Source of the DNA: JALHNI01 sp965229305
Lineage (GTDB): Bacteria; Acidobacteriota; Terriglobia; Bryobacterales; Bryobacteraceae
NCBI GenBank assembly: GCA_965229305.1
Contig: CBDDIZ010000042.1
Coordinates: 826,861-890,860 of the forward strand
DNA: 64,000 nt
Direction: 5' to 3'
The position numbers and the translations under genes were made by a program. This document shows, piece by piece, positions 1 to 7,738 of this stretch. The notes beneath the pieces are model-generated. The model had not been told where the DNA came from and made no database searches. It saw nothing but the letters and a program-made list of their open reading frames with translations. The first letter of the stretch is position 1; every line of letters begins with the position of its first letter.

Positions 1-137
1 TTGATGCGATCGTCCGTCTTCATGCGCGAAATCTGATCGGCAATCGAGCGGTCCTTCAGCGCTGCCATCAACCGCTCCGGGTCAGCGTTCTGCGCAAGTA
101 AGTTGAGCAAGGGGAGAAAAGTAAGAAGAAGTTTCAT
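1..137 (-). CDS. Exported protein, N-terminal fragment
   Basis: Reading leftwards from an ATG at 137, this frame opens with MKLLLTFLPLLNLLAQN, a good Sec signal peptide that ends near LLAQ. A hydrophilic stretch rich in charged residues (PERLMAALKDRSIADQ) follows, and the frame stays open to the window edge. Only about 45 residues are visible, so no family can be assigned. It lies directly downstream of the DUF4331 gene on the same strand, but a strong terminator separates them, so it is probably its own transcription unit. Confidence 0.6.
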   Translation of the reverse strand, partial: MKLLLTFLPLLNLLAQNADPERLMAALKDRSIADQISRMKTDDRI

Positions 138-150
138 GTTGATAATCACC

Positions 151-181
151 AAAAAGGCGGCGCTCTTCCGGAAGCGCCGCC
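151..181 (-). terminator. Rho-independent terminator after the DUF4331 gene
   Basis: A 9-bp perfect stem (156-164 with 173-181, GGCGGCGCT/AGCGCCGCC) has an 8-nt loop. On the minus strand it is followed by five T (151-155). It begins about 10 nt past the stop codon of the DUF4331 gene. Confidence 0.85.
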
Positions 182-190
182 TGAAGCGGT

Positions 191-1630
191 TTACTGCGGG
201 TTCGTTCCTCGCCCGTTCGTTCCCTGGATGCCGCTGCTCATGTAGCCCGCGTGCGGCGGGGCATGGAACGGAAAGCGAGAAAGATAGGGAAGATCGTTCG
301 AGTTCACGCCATCGCCTAACTGATTGTTGGGCGCGGCGCCAAAGCCATTCACTAACACGCCGGCGGCGGCGCGCAAGCCAATGTCCACCACATCGTCACC
401 GATCCGGCGGCCGCCGAACGGCCAGCCGGCATTGTCGCCGCCCAACGGACCCAAGCGGCTGTAGCCGTTGTCCCCCGGACCCTTGGGAGCAATCGTCAGA
501 TCGATTCTCGTAATGTCCGGCACATAGACGCTGAGTAAGTCCATGCGCGGCGCCGGCGCCGTGTTCAGGTTGAAGGCGCCCTTCAGTACGGCTGACACGA
601 AAATCGGATCGCGAATGAACGGCGCAAACTGCATGTCGTTCACCGGATCGTTCCGGTTCCACCGATCCTTCATCGGCAGAGGAATGAGCAATTCCACCGT
701 CAAGGGATTTCCCACACGATCGATCTGCACATACTCGCCGACGTGAATCGGATCCGCCGGGCTCGGTCGGATCGTCACGAACTGCCGTAACGTCGATGCC
801 CAGCCGGCGATCTTGGCGTTCGGTGACGACGAGTTCGTCGGCACCGTTCCGTCCGCCGTCAACTGCGCGATCGGCGCTTCCACCGCAATCAGGCTGATGT
901 TATAGCCTGCGAAGCCATCGGCCGCCGCGGGATACGCGGCGCCTTGACCCTGATCTGCGGCTCCGGCCAGCACCGGTGCCGGCGTACGGAAGTTCAGGAA
1001 ATCGAACGTCGAGCCGCTGTCGAAGTAGAATGCGTCATCCCGCGGACCTGCGAAGACGCGCATGCCATTCGGCAACTCAAATACGGATGGCGCCCCCAGT
1101 TTCGCCTCATAGTTCGGCGTTGCCTTCGGACCCTGGTTGGGCGGCGCCACACTCAGCAAGTGACCGTTCTTATCCCGGTCATAGGCTGTCTGTGTGCCTT
1201 TCCTCAGATCCCGCACCACCACCGTAAAGGTTTGATACAGCAGGATGCCCGGACTGTCGATCGAGTCAATCACGCCGAAGTACGACAGGAAAGTTGGGTT
1301 GTCGCGCAGTGTCGTCTTGAAGACGAAGTCGATCTGGATGTCGGGTGCGCCATCCAGGCCGCGCGAATGATTCACGTTGAACCGGTACAGGACGCTATCG
1401 GAAAACTTATAGTAACTAGGTCCATTGGACGGGTTCTGGAAGCCCTGCACGCTCATGCTCATCACCACGCGGTCGGAACGTCCGGCCTCGTAACTACGGA
1501 AGAGATAAAAGTCGTTCAGGTTAGCGGTCTGATCTTCGAGTAACAACGGCCCGTTGCGATGGCTGGCGGGAAACAGTCCCGTCACCAAGAGCAACGCCGC
1601 CGCGGCGACTCGACATAATCGTTGGATCAT
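191..1630 (-). CDS. DUF4331 family secreted protein
   Basis: 479 residues. An N-terminal signal peptide (about residues 1-22, ending near FPASH) leads into the DUF4331 hallmark: a SHR segment, then an acidic stretch with a NDFYLF-type motif where family members carry D-x-Y-x-F. Repeated aromatic and Asp-rich beta segments run through the body. The family is widespread in exported proteins and its biochemical role is unknown. The ATG is preceded by GAGGAG about 8 nt upstream. The gene is monocistronic: a terminator follows it and an 87-bp gap separates it from the upstream gene. Family assignment rests on the N-terminal motif pattern and length. Confidence 0.82.
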   Translation of the reverse strand: MIQRLCRVAAAALLLVTGLFPASHRNGPLLLEDQTANLNDFYLFRSYEAGRSDRVVMSMSVQGFQNPSNGPSYYKFSDSVLYRFNVNHSRGLDGAPDIQIDFVFKTTLRDNPTFLSYFGVIDSIDSPGILLYQTFTVVVRDLRKGTQTAYDRDKNGHLLSVAPPNQGPKATPNYEAKLGAPSVFELPNGMRVFAGPRDDAFYFDSGSTFDFLNFRTPAPVLAGAADQGQGAAYPAAADGFAGYNISLIAVEAPIAQLTADGTVPTNSSSPNAKIAGWASTLRQFVTIRPSPADPIHVGEYVQIDRVGNPLTVELLIPLPMKDRWNRNDPVNDMQFAPFIRDPIFVSAVLKGAFNLNTAPAPRMDLLSVYVPDITRIDLTIAPKGPGDNGYSRLGPLGGDNAGWPFGGRRIGDDVVDIGLRAAAGVLVNGFGAAPNNQLGDGVNSNDLPYLSRFPFHAPPHAGYMSSGIQGTNGRGTNPQ

Positions 1631-1717
1631 GTGTCCACTCCTCGGTTGAATTCATCAGGAGGCAGCCCGGAAGCGCGATCCTCCTGCGGAGTCTACGGAG
1701 GCAATGGTCAATTGGAT

Positions 1718-3220
1718 TTAACTGGCGAAAGGAGCTTGAAGAATGCCGAGCGACGTCATCGTCATCAACGCGCCTAACATCATCACGACTGCCGCGGACA
1801 GAACCGGAACGAAGCGCAGGAAGGGATGCGCCGGCGAGGGCTCCGGTAGTAAGTGCTTCGCATAAATCACTAAACCGCCGATCGCCATCAGGACGATGGC
1901 GAGCCCGGCACTAAAGGCGACCAGAAGCGCGAGCCCCAAGCCAGTATGGCCCACGGCGATCGCGCTCAACATCAAAACCAACGCCGAAGGACACGGCACC
2001 AGACCGCCGGAGGCGCCCAGCGTCATCAGGCCCTTCATCGTCACTTCTTCCGGCATCACGTGCGAGTGGGTATGGCCGTCGTGCGTATGTTGATGCAGAA
2101 ACGCTGTGGGCTGGGAACGCGACAGAAAGCTCGGCTGACCTTCAACCGCCTCGCCAACCGACTCGAGTTGGGACGGCGCGTGGTGATGATGCTCATGGCC
2201 GTCGCTCAAGTTCATTGTGCGCTGATAAAGCAGATATGCCCCAATCGCCAGAATCGATACGCCCGAAGCGGCTCCCAGCCAGGGAATTACGCGCTCCGGC
2301 ACAATCGTTTCCTGGAAGTAGAGCACTCCGAGTCCCAGGGCAAACACGCTCACCGTATGCGTGAACGTCACCATCGCCCCCAGAAACAAAGCATGCTTTA
2401 ACGTCCCGCGGCTCCCTACTAGGTAGGCCGCCACGATCGTCTTGCCATGCCCTGGCGAAAGCGCGTGCATCGCTCCCAGGCCGAACGCCACCCCCAAACC
2501 CAACAGCATCATGCCGAGCGTCAGGTCACGATTCTTCAAGAGGCGCGAGAGGTAGTCGCCGCGTACGACAGTCCCCTGCGGCACTGGCGCGGCGAATGAC
2601 GGTGTTGCCACTGGCGTCACTGGCTCGGGAGCCACCGGCGCGGGCGTCGCATCCATCGTGTACGTCACGCTGGCTTCGCTTACCTGCGGCGGCGCGACGG
2701 TAAGATCCGCCGGATAGGCCGTCAGTGCCTGGCTCAGGTCCCGGCCGGAAACGCTCGATTGCGAGACAGCCACCCCGTTGCCTCGCCGGATCACCACCTC
2801 TTTCCAGCCCGCCCGCTCCGCGAAGTTGCCATCGCGATACGTCAGACGGCCAGAGCCGAGCGCCAAGTCCGCCACCGCTTCCACCCGCAACACGGGCATG
2901 CCGCCTGCCCCGTCTTGCAACTGCGTCTTCACACGTCGCAGCACCGGACTCACTGGACGGCCATCGACGGCCAGCGCGACCCGGCTCAGCCACAGCCGCG
3001 CCTCCGCCTCGCCCTTCTGCTGCACCAACTCGGCGGTCGGCGTCTCGATCTTCCACCGCTCCAACAACTCGAACGTCGGAATCTCCGCCAAGTCGAGCAC
3101 GTAAGTCAGCGTCGATGTGCCCGGGCGCAGGTCCACGCGCCCGTAACGATTCACGCTGAAGTTCCCCATGGGATGAGCCCATAGAGCTACCGCGCCCAGG
3201 AACAGAACCAGCCGTCGCAT
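1718..3220 (-). CDS. NicO/RcnA-type nickel-cobalt transporter with a long extracytoplasmic N-domain
   Basis: 500 residues from the ATG at 3220, chosen because it gives a signal peptide (MRRLVLFLGAVALWAHP); the frame extends 11 residues further upstream without one. Residues of about 20-220 form an exported beta-rich domain. The C-terminal half has about six membrane segments with the family signature SPGHGKTIVAAYLVGSRG and a following THT segment. A second signature, GGLVPCPSALVLML, lies near the end. Two histidine-rich cytoplasmic loops (HEHHHH, and HQHTHDGHTHSH) fit metal handling. The NicO/RcnA family exports or moves Ni2+/Co2+. Substrate is inferred; no urease or hydrogenase genes are nearby. 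Confidence 0.82.
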   Translation of the reverse strand: MRRLVLFLGAVALWAHPMGNFSVNRYGRVDLRPGTSTLTYVLDLAEIPTFELLERWKIETPTAELVQQKGEAEARLWLSRVALAVDGRPVSPVLRRVKTQLQDGAGGMPVLRVEAVADLALGSGRLTYRDGNFAERAGWKEVVIRRGNGVAVSQSSVSGRDLSQALTAYPADLTVAPPQVSEASVTYTMDATPAPVAPEPVTPVATPSFAAPVPQGTVVRGDYLSRLLKNRDLTLGMMLLGLGVAFGLGAMHALSPGHGKTIVAAYLVGSRGTLKHALFLGAMVTFTHTVSVFALGLGVLYFQETIVPERVIPWLGAASGVSILAIGAYLLYQRTMNLSDGHEHHHHAPSQLESVGEAVEGQPSFLSRSQPTAFLHQHTHDGHTHSHVMPEEVTMKGLMTLGASGGLVPCPSALVLMLSAIAVGHTGLGLALLVAFSAGLAIVLMAIGGLVIYAKHLLPEPSPAHPFLRFVPVLSAAVVMMLGALMTMTSLGILQAPFAS

Positions 3221-3262
3221 TGCTTCAGGAATCACTACGGCGCGCGCCGCCATTCGGATTCG

Positions 3263-4822
3263 TTAGTTGCCGCTGAACATTTCTACGAGCGCGGAACCCA
3301 CCGAGCCACTCGGCGTCTCGACATTCAGCAGCGTCGCCAGCGAGGTCGCCAGATCATTTAGCGCCACCGACCGCACGTAGCGGCCCGGCTTGATGCCCGG
3401 CCCCATGAAGATCAACGGAATGTGGCTGTCGTAAGAGTAGGGTGTGCCGTGGGTGGTGCCGGTGCCGCCGGAACGAATCCAGTAGGGCTCCAGCAGAATC
3501 TCCAGATCGCCGCTCCGGCGCGCGTTGTAGCTGCGCAGCAGGCGCTGCGTGATCCTGTCGACGGCCACTTCGCCGTTCAGCAACTGATGCCGGGTGAAGA
3601 TGCGAGCCACATGCGGAACATCTGCCATCGCGTCCGCCGCCACCCGCTGCACTTCGCGCGGATCCAGCTTCTTTTCTTTCACCAGTGCCCAGTTGAAATA
3701 CGGCGAAGAACCCGCCGTCGATTGAATCCACTTACCCTGGCCGAACCGCGCGTCGAGCGCCTTTTCCATCGGTCCGAACAACGTCGAATTCGCCATTCGT
3801 CCGCCGGGCATCTTCTCCTTCGTCAGCACTTCCGGCACCGGCGAAACGCCGTGGTCGGCCGTCAGCACCACCACCACATTCGCCATGCCCACCGTCTGAT
3901 CGAGGAACGTAAAGAACTTCCCGAGCACCGCATCGGTGCGCACCGAAACATCGTGCACCTGCGTCGAATCCGGACCCACATCATGCCCGATGGCATCGTT
4001 CGACGAAAAGCTCACCGTCAGCAGATCGGTCGCCCCTCGCTGCCCCAACTTCTCCTGCTTCACTGCTTCCTCGGCGAACTGCTCCAGCAGTTCATTGCCG
4101 AAAGGCGTGTTGTACACCGCGTTCGAGAGCTTCGGACCCAGCGGTGGCATCTTGTACGTTCCGTTCGGCTGACCCTTGGCATGTACCCATTCTGCGCCCG
4201 CCCACTTATCGACAATCCGGCGCTGATTGAAGTTCGTCACCCACGCCGGCAGGGCCGGAAAGTAGTAGGTGCTGCTCACCATATCGCCCGTCTTGGTGTC
4301 GTACCAATATGCGGCATCGGCCATATGCCCGGAAGGCAGAATCGACGAACGATCCTTCAGCGAAAGGCCGATCACCTTGGCGGCGTCGCGCTTGGCGCGC
4401 TTCATCTCATCGCCCAGTGTGCTCACCAACAGGCGATGCGGCGAAGCGCCGGTGGTGTCGCTGCCTCCCAATTGGCGCGTGCCGTCGTCGGAGACGCTCG
4501 TCACGCTCTTGCCGGATTCGCGGTCGAACCAGTCGTTGCCCACAATGCCGCTCACGTTCGGCGTAGCGCCGGAAAGCATCGTGGAGTGGCCAATCGCGGT
4601 CACCGTCGGGTAGTGCTCCAGGTGCGCGTTCACGAAGTTGGCGCCGTTGCGCAACAGGCGGTCTAACCCGCCTTTGTATTCGTCGCGAAAGCGCGTCAGG
4701 TAGTCGTAGCGGAACTGATCCACCGCCACCAGCACCACGAGTTTCGGGCTCTTCGGCTTGATCGGCTGTTGCGCGGCAAGGAACGACGCCCCAAGGGCGA
4801 GCAGTAGGAGGGCACGGGTCAT
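3263..4822 (-). CDS. PafA-like alkaline phosphatase/phosphodiesterase, exported
   Basis: 519 residues from the ATG at 4822, selected because it starts a clean signal peptide (MTRALLLLALGASFLAAQ). Alkaline-phosphatase-superfamily landmarks appear in order: a metal Asp in VAVDQFRYDYL (about residue 35); a nucleophile Thr in YPTVTAIGHSTM (about residue 75); NDAIGHDVGPDS; LTADHG; and a terminal GTTHGTPYSYDSHIP histidine ligand motif. Using Thr instead of Ser, with length near 520-550, fits the PafA monoesterase branch rather than classical PhoA. It would hydrolyse phosphate esters in the periplasm. The nickel exporter lies 42 bp downstream on the same strand and may be co-transcribed. Confidence 0.87.
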   Translation of the reverse strand: MTRALLLLALGASFLAAQQPIKPKSPKLVVLVAVDQFRYDYLTRFRDEYKGGLDRLLRNGANFVNAHLEHYPTVTAIGHSTMLSGATPNVSGIVGNDWFDRESGKSVTSVSDDGTRQLGGSDTTGASPHRLLVSTLGDEMKRAKRDAAKVIGLSLKDRSSILPSGHMADAAYWYDTKTGDMVSSTYYFPALPAWVTNFNQRRIVDKWAGAEWVHAKGQPNGTYKMPPLGPKLSNAVYNTPFGNELLEQFAEEAVKQEKLGQRGATDLLTVSFSSNDAIGHDVGPDSTQVHDVSVRTDAVLGKFFTFLDQTVGMANVVVVLTADHGVSPVPEVLTKEKMPGGRMANSTLFGPMEKALDARFGQGKWIQSTAGSSPYFNWALVKEKKLDPREVQRVAADAMADVPHVARIFTRHQLLNGEVAVDRITQRLLRSYNARRSGDLEILLEPYWIRSGGTGTTHGTPYSYDSHIPLIFMGPGIKPGRYVRSVALNDLATSLATLLNVETPSGSVGSALVEMFSGN

Positions 4823-4867
4823 GTCCTTCGAATTATCGCCCATCGGCCGCAAACGTGGGCGGACGCG

Positions 4868-5482
4868 TCACGGCGCGGGCGTGATCTTCAAACTGGCGAA
4901 ATGCGCGTCCGTTCCCGGCCCCACCCAAAGCGCCACTGCCCCCGTCACGTCCGCCATCTTCAGATCCTTCACAATCAGGCACGGCTGTGACGCCCCATGC
5001 ACGTACAACTCGGCCCGATTACCGTTCACGACGATCTTGTAGCGGGTCAGCACGCCGGGTTCGAGATCTACATAGGACTCATACACGCCCGGGAACTCTT
5101 TCCGCAGCCGCTCCCACGGCCATTCCGGCTCTGCCACGTATTGCGTGGAGTGATTGCGGCGCAGCATGTCGTCGGCCCGGCCATTCGTCGGGCGCAGATA
5201 GATCACCTCGTGCCGGTCCCCTTGCAAATGGAACGCGATCCCCACGAACCCGCGCGCGGCGGTGTTCGCCTGAGGCCCAGGACTTCCTGCCAACTCCACC
5301 TCGATCGTGCCGTTCTGAAAATTGCTCCCTTTCAGAATGGCGAGCCCGTTCGAGCCTTCGCCGCTAAGGTGCGTCACCGTACGGCCTTGATGCTGGGTCA
5401 CCTCTGCTTTCAGATTACGAAGTTCCAGTTGCTGCAACGGAATCGCCTGGGCGGAGAACAACAAGAGTGCCACGGCAATCAT
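4868..5482 (-). CDS. Secreted concanavalin-like (LamG/DUF1080-type) protein
   Basis: 204 residues with a short signal peptide (MIAVALLLFSAQA). The rest alternates beta strands in the manner of a jelly-roll lectin fold. It contains GFVGIAFHLQGDRHEVIYLRP, a later TRYKIVVNGNRAELYVHG segment typical of LamG/DUF1080 domains, and a closing GAVALWVGPGTDAHFASLKI strand that matches the end of such folds. No catalytic residues are recognisable. Its start overlaps the stop of the upstream small secreted gene by 4 bp (ATGA), so the two are translationally coupled. Likely extracellular carbohydrate binding, by inference. Confidence 0.7.
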   Translation of the reverse strand: MIAVALLLFSAQAIPLQQLELRNLKAEVTQHQGRTVTHLSGEGSNGLAILKGSNFQNGTIEVELAGSPGPQANTAARGFVGIAFHLQGDRHEVIYLRPTNGRADDMLRRNHSTQYVAEPEWPWERLRKEFPGVYESYVDLEPGVLTRYKIVVNGNRAELYVHGASQPCLIVKDLKMADVTGAVALWVGPGTDAHFASLKITPAP

Positions 5483-5853
5483 TGCTTCACCAGATCCAAC
5501 TGCCCTCGATGCACTTCCTCGCCGCGCGTCATGGTCGCCTCCCCCGTCAGCTTGCCGTCGGCCACCGTGACATCGAATCGCATCACGCGGGGCACGTCAC
5601 CTCCGGGCGGATGAATCTCAAACTTCACCTTCGTCCCCTCACGCTCCACTTTGGTCGCCGGCAACTGCTGGTCCGGCTGTGGACCGGCCGTAATCGTCAG
5701 GTTGTCCTTTTCTTGCTTGATCACGATCGTTCCGGGGGCGTTTTGCTGCCCGTCAGGTGTCTGCACTCGCAGCGTCCCCGTATAGGTCCCCGCCAGATCC
5801 TGGGCGCATGCCATCGTCACGGCGAGCAGAAGCGCAAAACCGGTTCTTACCAT
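5479..5853 (-). CDS. Small secreted protein of unknown function
   Basis: 124 residues: signal peptide (MVRTGFALLLAVTMACA), then a compact beta-rich domain of about 105 residues. It opens with DLAGTYTGTLRVQTPDG, has a central NLTITAGPQPDQQLPATKV and ends with DGKLTGEATMTRGEE. This pattern of short strands joined by glycine turns resembles the lipocalin-like small exported proteins common in Acidobacteriota, usually unannotated. It is translationally coupled (ATGA overlap) to the following lectin-like gene. No function can be assigned. Confidence 0.7.
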   Translation of the reverse strand: MVRTGFALLLAVTMACAQDLAGTYTGTLRVQTPDGQQNAPGTIVIKQEKDNLTITAGPQPDQQLPATKVEREGTKVKFEIHPPGGDVPRVMRFDVTVADGKLTGEATMTRGEEVHRGQLDLVKQ

Positions 5854-5888
5854 ATGACCTTAAACGCACGAGCCTGAAAAAGGTTTCC

Positions 5889-6836
5889 TTACTTCTGGTA
5901 CGGAACACGGCCCGCCGTATCTACCCCGATGCTCCACAGTGTCCCGCCTGCCGTAATAAACAGCGTCTTCAGATCTTGTCCTCCAAACGCACAGTTAGTC
6001 ACTTCGTCCACCGGTATCGCCACGAAGTCCAGCAGCTTGCCTTCCGGCGAAAGGATGTAGATCCCGCCTTTCATTTCGTTTGTCTCATGCGGCGGGTGCG
6101 CCTGGTTCAGTCCGCCGGCGACGAAGAGCCGCCCGGCACGGTCCATCTTTACGCCATCGGGTCCGCGGCTCTTCTTCCAGTCGAAGATCAACTTCCTCGA
6201 CGCCGGGTCGATCGTGCCGTTCGGCCGCAGGGTGAATCGCCACAACATCCGCGACACGTCATGGTTGTTATTGTTGTCGGCGATGTACAGATATTGATCG
6301 TTCGGCGACACCAGCACTCCGTTCGCCCGATCGACCTCGCGTCCGATCACGCGGGCTACTCGGCCCGGCGCATCGATCCGGTAGACGCCTTCCACCAGCT
6401 TGCCCGTACTGTCGCGCATCTCCATGCCCTCGCGCGATCCGTAGCGCGGATCGGAGAAATAGATGCGCCCCTTCGAATCGATCGTCAGGTCATTCGGCTG
6501 ATTAAAGCGATGGCCCTCGTAGCGATCGGCCAGCACGGTGATCGAACCGTCCTTCTCGGTTCGCGTCACGCGGCGGTTCTTGGCTTCGCAAACGACCAGC
6601 CGGCCTTCAAAGTCGAACAAGAGCCCGTTCGAGCCGCCGGAATCTTCGCGGAACACTACCGTCTTGCCGTTGGCGTCGCGGCGATAGATCTTGCCTCCGC
6701 CACTGTAAAACAGGCTTCCGGACGGGCTCCAGGCCGGCCCTTCGCCCGCGCCGCCTGGATCCAGGCGGGTGGCTTTGGCCCCTTTGGCGATTGGCGAGTC
6801 CGCCGTCAACAGCGTGATCAGGATGAAGGCAATCAT
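5889..6836 (-). CDS. SMP-30/gluconolactonase family lactonase, exported
   Basis: 315 residues from the ATG at 6836. The open frame runs about 200 codons further upstream, but that extension is antisense to the cytochrome gene and has no domain. Residues 1-15 form a hydrophobic signal. The six-bladed propeller repeats are visible: GEGPAWSPSGSLFYSG; NGLLFDFEGRLVVCEA; FNQPNDLTIDSKGRIYFSDP; ANGVLVSPNDQYLYIADN; and GPDGVKMDRAGRLFVAG. The Glu of GEGP, the Asn of QPND and the Asp of SPND/GPDG correspond to the divalent-metal ligands of SMP-30. It probably opens a sugar lactone in the periplasm. It is divergent from the cytochrome/quinoprotein operon, sharing a 51-bp gap, so a joint role in sugar oxidation is plausible but inferred. 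Confidence 0.83.
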   Translation of the reverse strand: MIAFILITLLTADSPIAKGAKATRLDPGGAGEGPAWSPSGSLFYSGGGKIYRRDANGKTVVFREDSGGSNGLLFDFEGRLVVCEAKNRRVTRTEKDGSITVLADRYEGHRFNQPNDLTIDSKGRIYFSDPRYGSREGMEMRDSTGKLVEGVYRIDAPGRVARVIGREVDRANGVLVSPNDQYLYIADNNNNHDVSRMLWRFTLRPNGTIDPASRKLIFDWKKSRGPDGVKMDRAGRLFVAGGLNQAHPPHETNEMKGGIYILSPEGKLLDFVAIPVDEVTNCAFGGQDLKTLFITAGGTLWSIGVDTAGRVPYQK

Positions 6837-6887
6837 CGTCCTTTCGTGATAGCGTGTTCCATACAGTTTCGCAATCAAATTTGAGGT

Positions 6888-7724
6888 GTGGATGTGTTGA
6901 CCTGGAAGATGGCTGCCCTTGCGGCCGTAATGGGAGCGTGCGCCTTTGCCCAGCCTCCCGCCCCTCCGGCCGCTAAGCCGACTCCGGCGGCCAAGCCCCG
7001 CCCCGCTGCTTTTCCCGAACGCCCTCCGGCGGACCCCGCCATGGTCGAGCGCGGCAAAGCCGTCTTTGGCGTCCACTGTACTTTCTGCCATGGCGCCGAC
7101 GCCCGCGGCGGCTCCGGTGGCACCAACCTGATTCGCGCCGAAGTCGTGATGAACGATCAGGACGGCGAACTCATCGGACCCGTCGTTCGCAACGGCCGCG
7201 AAGGCATGCCCAAGTTCGACCTCACCCAGAACCAGATTCGCGACATCGCCGCCTTCATTCACAGTTTTCGCGTCGGTGGTTACGATATCTCCCGCATGAC
7301 GCCTCCCAGCATCGTCGTCGGTGATCCGCAGGCCGGCCAGACTTATTTTGGTCAAACGTGCGCCAAGTGCCACTCCGTCACCGGCAACCTGAAGGGCATC
7401 GCGTCGCGCATCACCGACGCCAAAGCCCTGCAGCAAACCTGGCTCATGCCCGGCTCCGGACGCTTCGCCGTGGGCAGCAATGTTCCACCCACCCGCGTTA
7501 CCGTCACCGCCGGCAGCAAGAAATACGAAGGCCGCTTAGTCCGCATCGACGACTTCTTCGTCTCACTCGCCGAGCCGGACGGCTATCAGCGCACCTTCAC
7601 CCGCAACGGCGATATCCCCAAAGTCGAAATCCAGGATCCGCTCAAAGGCCATCGCGACTTACTGGGCACTTACCGCGACAAAGACATCCACGACGTTACG
7701 GCCTATCTGGTCACGCTGAAATAG
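6888..7724 (+). CDS. Diheme cytochrome c, exported
   Basis: 278 residues from a GTG. Signal peptide (KMAALAAVMGACAFAQ), then a Pro/Ala linker, then two cytochrome c modules with CTFCH (about residue 64) and CAKCH (about residue 158). Between them are the expected GMPKF and later methionine candidates for axial ligation. The last 90 residues form an additional domain ending in DVTAYLVTLK. The quinoprotein gene follows after 14 bp with its own AGGAGG. The protein therefore likely accepts electrons from that dehydrogenase in the periplasm. In-frame starts at 6894 (GTG), 6897 (TTG) and 6909 (ATG) are possible. Confidence 0.88.
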   Translation: MDVLTWKMAALAAVMGACAFAQPPAPPAAKPTPAAKPRPAAFPERPPADPAMVERGKAVFGVHCTFCHGADARGGSGGTNLIRAEVVMNDQDGELIGPVVRNGREGMPKFDLTQNQIRDIAAFIHSFRVGGYDISRMTPPSIVVGDPQAGQTYFGQTCAKCHSVTGNLKGIASRITDAKALQQTWLMPGSGRFAVGSNVPPTRVTVTAGSKKYEGRLVRIDDFFVSLAEPDGYQRTFTRNGDIPKVEIQDPLKGHRDLLGTYRDKDIHDVTAYLVTLK

Positions 7725-7738
7725 GAGGAACTGTCGAC

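Noticed and set aside
103..513. 136-codon plus-strand frame at the left edge
   Set aside because: Arg/Ser-rich shadow that crosses the terminator and the DUF4331 3' end.
4853..5482. Possible sulfatase client of the FGE among the exported hydrolases at the left end
   Set aside because: The only alkaline-phosphatase-superfamily member (3263-4822) uses Thr and has no CxPxR.
6837..7436. N-terminal extension of about 200 residues for the SMP-30 lactonase
   Set aside because: It is antisense to the cytochrome gene; the ATG at 6836 gives a signal peptide and a normal family length.
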